Shown here in pieces: positions 56,427 through 64,000 of a stretch of DNA of 64,000 bases. The stretch is from Hofstenia miamia (Eukaryota; Xenacoelomorpha; Acoela). The notes under the pieces are model-generated. The model made no database searches. It was not told the origin of the DNA and worked only from the letters and a program-made list of their open reading frames with translations. The stretch's first letter is position 1, and each line of letters opens with the position of its first letter. The DNA lies in the NCBI GenBank assembly GCA_004352715.1, contig SCFE01000027.1:283780-347779 (forward strand). The letters are read 5' to 3'. Position numbers and translations under genes: made by a program.

Positions 56427-58348
56427 CATATAATTTAATAATTGATGTCTGATAAGACATTACAAACTTTAATATTTTAAAAAATCGTTAAATAATATAT
56501 TTAGAAATAAATTTCTTACATTTTTATGATGTCAGTTGATTCAGTGTTAAAAATGCTTCTTTTTTCATTTTGAGTTTCTTAAGGTTAAGTTGATCCAAAT
56601 GCTAGAATTTTGTAAAAATTGACTAAGAGCTAGGAAATCACCTGTTTTTAAGCTAAGGGTTATAATAATTTATTGGAATTTATATTTTCAATGAGAAAGA
56701 GTTCGGAATTCATCCAACCTAAATAAATTGATATCTACAAGTAATTTGCTTTGATTTTTCCATAAAAAAATTTTCAAGACAAGCTAAAATTACCTTACAT
56801 GATTGTCAAGCACATGCACTCATTCTTATCAGTCGAAAATGTCTAACAACTATCAACATCTTTAGAAAATGGAAAATTAGGGATTATAATCAATAATTTC
56901 ATCTAATAAATGTGTAGAAGATTTAAATATATTTGGAATTCCTCTATACTATCATCTAAAATATAAAAATCAACAAGAAATTTAGCATCGAGCAGAAGGC
57001 TGTCACATTTTTCCAAACAGAGGTTTTTAACTGGTTAAAATATTGCGGCTAAAGCCGGTTTATAATCCTAATTTTAGTGTAGGGAACATACATGTAAGTG
57101 AAGAAATGTAGTTGTACATAAAGTTTGTACATTAATATCCTTCAATTATTTCACCCTTCAACAACAACATTACATTTCTTTCGGTTATGGAGCATTCTAT
57201 GGAGTTCGAATCGAAAACTTGTGCTTTAACTTTTGTTGTGAAAATCACAATTGATGTTCCTAATTCGACAGCCTCGGTCTAAATTCTGTGCAGCTGGCGT
57301 CTGGTTCTAAATCAAATGCAACATAAACCTGAATAAAGCAAGTGAAGACATAAAAATTTACAGTTTGCCTCCAATACAATTTCCTGAAACATTTAGCATT
57401 TAGTATTTTTAAGCTTTGCTTTTCCATTTTCCCACATTTAGACATTAATCTTGACAGACTACACAGTTTACAAAGAATTGAATTACCTTTAAAGCTTTTA
57501 AGCGAACAAATAATGAAAAAAATGACTGTAGTTATTTAAATTTCTTGAAGGTATCTTGTTAATAACAACGCTCATCGAGAGTTTTCCGTTGAAATTAGTG
57601 AATTACGAAAAGTTCCGACTTCAGAGGAAGGAAAGCAGCATAAAGTATTTTAGAATTACACTCGAAGCTGTAAGCCTATGTCAATTTTCATTTAAAATTG
57701 TATTCTAAATTTTAAGAACGTCTAATTCAAACTGATTGCATCTAATTTAGAGAAATTATGCATGACGCAAAACTATTCGAGAGATTTTTCAAATTGGGAA
57801 AATTCAAGATGACAAATAGAACAGTTTTAATGTCATTTATTGTAAAGACGAACGCTCCCACGGCACGGCAATAAACTATGCATCGGCGCTTGTACCACTG
57901 GCAGAATCAGTCACTTGATTTCTTCCTGAAAGCGGAGCGTGAAATAATTAGTTCAAAGGTGATATCCTCAAATTGTTAAAAGATGATAAACAGACATTTG
58001 ATTCACAAAACAATATTCTTGAAAATGACACTAATTATAATCACGGAATTTTTTACAAAAATACGTTAAGTTATCACTTTAACAAAGTTCTGAATGAAAT
58101 TTCTAGTAATAGTAATAACTAAGCCGTCAAAAAATGAAGTTATTCCAAAATTTGGTTACATCAAATTCAAATGATTAAAAAATGCAGCGTTATTAGCAAG
58201 GGCTGGTGCTTGATAAGTATGTCATACGGTTACGTAATGAACTCATTGTAATGTGACGTCTTCATTATAAACAATTATTGAAACTGTTTTTGTCAATGCT
58301 ACATACTCACATGTATTAAGCAAACTCAATATTTGTTTTTCCGTGTAC
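56424..58348. other. AT-rich DNA, no supported gene
   Basis: A possible hAT-type end (cagaggtttttaactggtt) is seen near 57018. No partner and no coding content are found. Confidence 0.35.
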
Positions 58349-58356
58349 TTAACATG

Positions 58357-58598
58357 CAGTGGCGTACGCAGGGGGGGCATGGTTGAATATCCCCCCTACG
58401 TCAGGTTTCTACATTTGATTTTGACTGGATAAATCAAAAAAAATTTCTTAAAAAATTGAAAAATTTAAAATCTAGAATTGAGAAATGCATTTTTAGGGTA
58501 TATTTTCTCAATATTTTAAAAAAATTTTTGCAGGGCTTCGCCCCGCATTGGGTAATGACGATGATGTCCCCCGTCAGAAAATCCTGCGTACGCCCCTG
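58357..58598. mobile_element. hAT-type MITE, copy B
   Basis: The element starts CAGTGGCGTACGCAGG and ends CCTGCGTACGCCCCTG. Exact 8-bp duplications TTAACATG lie at 58349-58356 and 58599-58606. At 242 bp it aligns throughout with copy A at 44054, including the gggcttcgcccc hairpin. Confidence 0.88.
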
Positions 58599-58659
58599 TT
58601 AACATGTAGTCTACATAATTAAACTCTTACGGATGATGGCCAACAAGAGGAACGGCTAC

Positions 58660-58995
58660 AGCGAAAAATTATGGTATTGGCTAACGTCCAAGAAATTTCC
58701 TTATTGAATCGTCTACTCATTCCAACTAACCGCACAACTATCTATACGAGGATTGTTTACAAAGTAAAATACAGTAATCGCAACATTTTTGAGACAGCAA
58801 TGCCTTCCAAGAACACCGTACTCGCCTGACACTAATTTTTGTGATCAGCATTTCTTTGCAAGAAAATTGTTGAAAATCATGGAAACTATATTTAAAAAAC
58901 AGTTGTCATTACTTAATATAATATTTGTTACTCATTCCACTCAAATATATTATAAACATTATGGAACTAAAAACGCTTTCTTAAATTTTCAATAA
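58660..58995 (+). pseudogene. Mariner-type transposase C-terminal relic
   Basis: The frame at 58789 reads LPRTPYSPDTNFCDQHFFAR, matching the conserved PPYSPD-xx-xxD-xF block that carries the last catalytic Asp in mariner transposases, followed by a LKN-like region. Upstream text (58660-58780) is protein-like but not alignable. It is heavily decayed. Confidence 0.4.
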
Positions 58996-60119
58996 AACAA
59001 AAAACGCAGTAGTTTAATTGAAAAGTGACGTTATTTTTGAACTGTTCTTGAGCGCATAGTTGCAGTGATCAAACATTTGGACGAATGGGTTCTGCATTTT
59101 CGTACCCATGATGAGCTTCTTGGGCTCCAACGTAATAGTAGTTATCTGTGAACTTTTCAACTGATTGCACAATTTGATTCCTTCTTACAGCACACATCAA
59201 AAAGCAGCGATTTCTGAAATCCGAAAAACTTGACAAACGAACTGTCACCTATCTATTCTCAAGCACTGTGATGAGTCTATAGATCTGATGGCAGACATGA
59301 TGCTTCTGATATAAGAATATCAAATGTTCTTAGCTTTCAATCGATTCCACCCCAGAAAACAAAATCGACCGTGTTACTTGCATATTCCACTTTATTCCAA
59401 AAGAGAAATCAGTTATGATTGAATGGTTTTTGAAGTTCCTAGGTACGAATTCGCATTCTGGTGACCAGCTGGCAAATGTTACACTCTGATTTCTAGAAGA
59501 TAAGAGCATAGAAATTGCCAACTGCCGGGGTCNTGCATTGGATAAACAACGAGCCCAAAACGAATCTTTATTAAGCCAAGTAAACTTATAGTTTCGCTTG
59601 TTAATATGATTATGTAGATTTTTCTTGTTTTTCATTAAAAATACCTTTTTATATTCTTATTTTAAAATGTTTATTAAATAATAGGAAGAAATATGTAGAA
59701 AATTACGAGCCTCATTGAAAGCCGAGCCAAATTACTCAAAAGTAAAACGAGCCTAGCAAGTTTAAAAATTGCGGTTCGTTGACAAGTCTGAAGCACAGGT
59801 GGGCTGTGCTAAATGATTACAGTCAAGATTTGCTTGTTGTAAAGTCATTGAGCCAAACAATGTTGTCTGTGCGTGCAGTGGTGGTGTCTGCATTGAAGAA
59901 GTTCTACCAAGAGACATCTGAGACATTTCTTATAATTTCAGGGAATGAAAATTAAAAACACAAAATACAATTGGCGGCCATATGTTTGCACAGCAAAATG
60001 AATAAACTGGAGTAGGGTATTCTAACTGCATTTTGGAACACGATCCTAAAGCAGTTGAACTTAAAGTCCTTGTCTCTTCAGAGCCCAAATTTGGATCTGA
60101 AGAAGGCTGCTAGTCTGAT
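58996..60119. other. AT-rich DNA with single N, no supported gene
   Basis: A single N occurs at 59533. The 101-codon minus-strand open stretch (59330-59635) contains the N and shows no known motif. Confidence 0.35.
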
Positions 60120-60330
60120 GCAATATCTTTATTATTTAGTTCTGCAATCGCGCTAGGCACTGTTGTTGTCTATATTGTTTTTGTAAGCAAACAATTTTAG
60201 AATCGTAAATAAAACGATGCAAAGAAAACATGTAGAAAAATTTAAAAAACGAAAAAAACACAATTTTTAAGTTTTAGGGGCCCGCCCTTGACTTTTAGCT
60301 TAGGACCCGGCCTGAGCTTAGTCCTCCCCT
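60120..60330. repeat. hAT-like fragment related to 22665-22860
   Basis: Shared text includes ttagttctgcaatcgcgctaggcactgtt versus ttagttctgtaatcgtgctaagcactgtt, then tagtaagcaaa and gacccgc/gcccgcccttgactttt near the end. It runs into (TA)n and the next gap. Confidence 0.6.
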
Positions 60331-60342
60331 ATATATATATAT

Positions 60343-61342
60343 NNNNNNNNNNNNNNNNNNNNNNNNNNNNNNNNNNNNNNNNNNNNNNNNNNNNNNNNNN
60401 NNNNNNNNNNNNNNNNNNNNNNNNNNNNNNNNNNNNNNNNNNNNNNNNNNNNNNNNNNNNNNNNNNNNNNNNNNNNNNNNNNNNNNNNNNNNNNNNNNNN
60501 NNNNNNNNNNNNNNNNNNNNNNNNNNNNNNNNNNNNNNNNNNNNNNNNNNNNNNNNNNNNNNNNNNNNNNNNNNNNNNNNNNNNNNNNNNNNNNNNNNNN
60601 NNNNNNNNNNNNNNNNNNNNNNNNNNNNNNNNNNNNNNNNNNNNNNNNNNNNNNNNNNNNNNNNNNNNNNNNNNNNNNNNNNNNNNNNNNNNNNNNNNNN
60701 NNNNNNNNNNNNNNNNNNNNNNNNNNNNNNNNNNNNNNNNNNNNNNNNNNNNNNNNNNNNNNNNNNNNNNNNNNNNNNNNNNNNNNNNNNNNNNNNNNNN
60801 NNNNNNNNNNNNNNNNNNNNNNNNNNNNNNNNNNNNNNNNNNNNNNNNNNNNNNNNNNNNNNNNNNNNNNNNNNNNNNNNNNNNNNNNNNNNNNNNNNNN
60901 NNNNNNNNNNNNNNNNNNNNNNNNNNNNNNNNNNNNNNNNNNNNNNNNNNNNNNNNNNNNNNNNNNNNNNNNNNNNNNNNNNNNNNNNNNNNNNNNNNNN
61001 NNNNNNNNNNNNNNNNNNNNNNNNNNNNNNNNNNNNNNNNNNNNNNNNNNNNNNNNNNNNNNNNNNNNNNNNNNNNNNNNNNNNNNNNNNNNNNNNNNNN
61101 NNNNNNNNNNNNNNNNNNNNNNNNNNNNNNNNNNNNNNNNNNNNNNNNNNNNNNNNNNNNNNNNNNNNNNNNNNNNNNNNNNNNNNNNNNNNNNNNNNNN
61201 NNNNNNNNNNNNNNNNNNNNNNNNNNNNNNNNNNNNNNNNNNNNNNNNNNNNNNNNNNNNNNNNNNNNNNNNNNNNNNNNNNNNNNNNNNNNNNNNNNNN
61301 NNNNNNNNNNNNNNNNNNNNNNNNNNNNNNNNNNNNNNNNNN
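60343..61342. other. Assembly gap, exactly 1000 N
   Basis: Unknown-size gap with (TA)n at its left edge and close to its right edge. Confidence 0.95.
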
Positions 61343-61350
61343 CAGTGATT

Positions 61351-61384
<34 letters not shown>

Positions 61385-61387
<3 letters not shown>

Positions 61388-62673
61388 GTTAGGAGATTTT
61401 ATAGTAATTTCATTAATGCCAATGCAAACTACAAAGACAAAAAAATTGTAATAATCTTAAACAAATGAATTTGTATTGCTTTGCTTTGGCTAGCATAAAA
61501 TTTTAGGCTTGCCTGAAGCATGTTTTGAAAAATATCACTAACACTAGGCTTTAATATGGATATAAATAAAGCTTTCAATCTCAATGCTCTCTCAGCAACA
61601 CAACTGTTTAAATCTCTTGCAAGCCCAAGTTCACACTTTAATGCATTGCTAGAAAATATTGCACACTCACTGTGTTGGAATACCCTAGATTTAAAGCTAG
61701 CTTGTGGGGTTAGGATCTAGGCCTTTAAAATATTGCTTTGTATCACTGTGTAGGGCTTAGTTTAATAAGCATAAATTGGTGATATGGGTTAGAGCTTGGG
61801 TCTATATAATGATGAGTTAAGATTAATGATCAGATTACTTCTAAAATTAATATACTATTTTACAATGCCAAATTTTTTATTTAATTTGCTTATATTAATG
61901 CAGTAATTTAAAAAAATCTATATCACTAAAAATTATAACACTAAAATTACAGCAATATAAATATTTCATTAAAATTATATGAAATAATTTAATACAGCAT
62001 TTTAAAACTAAAACTATATCATATTGTCACTATCACTAGCAATAATAAATAAAACACTACTATATTGAGCATGTACAAATTAATGCCATCAGCAGCAATG
62101 ACATCAAGAAATATAAACAAAAATCTCAATTTCTCTATTTATTAGATGCTTTTTTGTGATTTTCATGTGTAAATATATGATGAAGGCAATCTAAGATAAA
62201 GTGAATCCCTGCTTGCTTTTTATTTGTAAAAAGTGTAACTAAATCAATTTTGTTGGTAAAAGTAGTTTAGGAAAAATAAAATCCAAAAAAACTTGGATGA
62301 AAGTATTTTATGGTTGGTATTAATTTTGTCAATGCATTATCTTACAGCCGTCAAAAATTGGAAATCCCTTTTTGCCAATGGCATTAATACAAAGCATTAT
62401 CGAAATGGTAAATAGTAAATTACTTAAAAATATTAAAATAACTTTTGAAGTTTAAGTAATTGATTAATGTGAAACATTTGAAAATATTAACAAATTATAT
62501 TTGTAGGAAGCAAGTAAAATGTTATTTTATGCCTTTTTCATATTGTTACTATTTTAACTAAAAGTCTCTTAAGAAATGTCTCAATTAAGCTCATTTTAAA
62601 CAAAACGAATTTTTCTGACGGTTATAAGATATTTTTTGAGAGCAGTAAGATTATGAATTGACAGATTTAAGAA
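61385..62673. other. AT-rich DNA, no supported gene
   Basis: No ORF of note, no terminal repeats and no tandem array were seen. Confidence 0.45.
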
Positions 62674-62681
62674 TCAACAAG

Positions 62682-63240
62682 GGGTACACTGCTTAAATTC
62701 GTAAAATTTTAATTTCGTAATATACTAATTACGTTTATATATTTTCGTAAATTCTTAATTTCGTAAAATATTAAATTTGTTATTCATTGTTTTCGTAAAA
62801 TAAGAATTTCGTAATGTAATCATTTCGTAATTTTCAATTTCGTTTTGAATTTAAAAAGCGAGTAGAAAGAAAGAAAGACAGAAAAACTTTTATCTAAGAA
62901 TAGATAAACATCCATTCAAGGAAGTGGTTAGGGTTAGGGTTTAGGGTTAGGGTTTATGGTTAGGGTTTAGGGTTAGGGATCGTTAGTATATAGAATACGT
63001 TTTTGACAGACATGCATGTCTAAACTAAAATACAAAATCATTTACTATTCGAAACATTCTATAACTATATCGAAAATACAAATTTGAATTTACGAAATTA
63101 AGCCTTATGAAATTCGCATTTACGAAATTAAAACCATACGAAATTCGTATTTACGAAATTAAAACCATACGAAATTCGAATTCGTATTTACGAAATCAAT
63201 ATTTACGAAATTCTCAAATACGAAGTATTAAGGCCCCCCC
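62682..63240. mobile_element. hAT-type MITE with mirrored TTTCGTAA arms and an internal TTAGGG-like array
   Basis: Exact 8-bp duplications TCAACAAG lie at 62674-62681 and 63241-63248. The left end GGGTACACTGCTTAAATTCGTA and the right end (other strand GGGGGGGCCTTAATACTTCGTA) are weakly matched. The left arm contains many atttcgtaa words and the right arm their reverse complement ttacgaaat. The centre holds gttagggtttaggg repeats (62928-62982). Length is 559 bp; it has no ORF of its own. Confidence 0.75.
62928..62982 (+). repeat. TTAGGG/TTTAGGG-like array inside the MITE
   Basis: Units alternate between ttaggg and tttaggg (gttagggttagggtttagggttaggg...). This is the cleanest telomere-like array in the window. 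Confidence 0.7.
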
Positions 63241-63270
63241 TCAACAAGTACCAATCGTTTTTTTTTTCAG

Positions 63271-63403
63271 AATTCACTATGGAAACATACTAAATTTATT
63301 AACACGTGCTTTGACTAAAATGAGCACGAAACGAGAAAAGTCTGCTTCAGTGGGTCCTCCCAGTAGGACAAGTAGTGTAGTCTTAGCAGATGGTGAGAGA
63401 AAG
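63271..63403 (+). CDS. Candidate internal exon of an unidentified gene
   Basis: A strong acceptor (ten T then CAG, ending at 63270) is followed by a 133-nt open segment that is clearly less AT-rich than its surroundings. It encodes IHYGNILNLLTRALTKM, then STKREKSASVGPPSRTSS, then VVLADGERK, a Ser/Lys-rich low-complexity stretch. Two donors compete: AAG|GTCTGT after 63403 and the better-looking ATG|GTGAGA after 63392. The frame would otherwise stop at 63451. A hAT MITE ends at 63240 and its target duplication at 63248, only 22 bp before the exon. No neighbouring exon is visible before the window ends. The protein is not recognised. Confidence 0.35.
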
Positions 63404-63451
63404 GTCTGTACGTATATTTTCTTGGCGAAAGTGACAGTAGCGGAACGCTAA

Positions 63452-64000
63452 GCCGGATTGTTAGCGGCAATGAGTTTGCGATATTTCTTTAAATTTTGAT
63501 TAAAATTTCATGACTCTGATGAAACAATTAAAATTAAGCGAAATGTTTCAAAATCATCAAGACGAATAAAACTGTCCAGAAGGCAATATTTTTAATTGCT
63601 GTCGAAAAATCAAACTTTAATATAAATGACACCACCGTCTAGTTATTTCAAATTACATATAGATACTGGCCACCTAATGGGTGCACTTCTGGAGTAACCA
63701 CATATGGCACGTGCAGAACACGAAGAATGCATTAACATTATTAAGAGGTAGAAATAGTGTTCGTAATATACTATTGAAAAAATTTTTGATACTAGCACTA
63801 TAGTATAGATACTAGTACATACTACTATATGCAATATTGAATTCATTAGAAAACAAATATAACAAAATATTATATTTCCTCGCATTCAAAATTAATAAAA
63901 ATTAATAAAAAAAATATATATATATATATATTTCCCGCTTTCTGCTATGGAAAATGCAAAAACCTTACATTTGGCGTCAAACGGTACGAAATTTCTAAGG
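63452..64000. other. AT-rich DNA after the candidate exon
   Basis: No gene is supported. A (TA)n tract lies at 63912-63931. Confidence 0.4.

Noticed and set aside
1-64000. tRNA, rRNA and CRISPR features
   Set aside because: I saw no cloverleaf with a CCA-ready acceptor, no rRNA-like conserved blocks, and no direct-repeat/spacer array.

Overview
This is AT-rich, intron-bearing eukaryotic DNA, most likely from an invertebrate animal. The evidence is the mix of Tc1/mariner, piggyBac, hAT and Harbinger-like DNA transposons with APE-type and RLE-type LINEs, long (TA)n tracts, and degenerate TTAGGG/CCCTAA-like patches. I cannot place the species. Nothing looks prokaryotic: there are no operons, Shine-Dalgarno-led genes or CRISPR arrays. 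The window holds eight long N gaps, four of them exactly 1000 N (placeholder size), and most are bordered by (TA)n.

The best candidates for living host genes are members of an unrecognised family of secreted right-handed beta-helix (pectin-lyase-like fold) proteins on the + strand. Exon 1 (33749-34385: signal peptide and first coils) can be spliced in phase to exon 2 (46351-47237) across a ~12-kb intron full of transposons, giving about 507 residues. A paralogue of exon 2 lies at 7283-8169. The two exon-2 copies are exactly the same length (887 nt), have no stops, share most cysteines and Asn-ladder motifs, and are preceded by the same 18 nt ending in AG. A second, smaller candidate is an internal exon at 63271-63403 with a strong polypyrimidine-CAG acceptor.

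Most of the rest is mobile DNA, much of it delimited here by terminal inverted repeats and exact target-site duplications. These are hAT elements at 2294-3040, 6044-6602, 20414-23393, 44054-44294, 58357-58598 and 62682-63240; a piggyBac element at 23549-25245 with TTAA on both sides; a long-TIR Harbinger-like element at 47430-48691; a Tc1/mariner-type element at 38200-39129 and a second, gap-truncated copy at 53518; a Tc1 relic at 600-1405; and a Tc3/mariner-like transposase relic at 36880-37560. LINE remains are an L1/Tx1-like piece (10-11.7 kb, -), an APE-type LINE (16.7-20.04 kb, +), a CR1/L2-like LINE (39.2-42.8 kb, +), parts of RLE-type LINEs (32.23-32.93 kb + and 55.17-55.77 kb -) and a LINE fragment at 55.83-56.2 kb.

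One 2.1-kb region on the - strand (28912-31039) is an intronless ORF of about 709 codons, broken only by two in-frame TGA codons and one frameshift. I cannot assign it to any family. It may be an old viral or transposon gene, and it is the most puzzling item in the window. The remaining AT-rich stretches carry no gene I can support.
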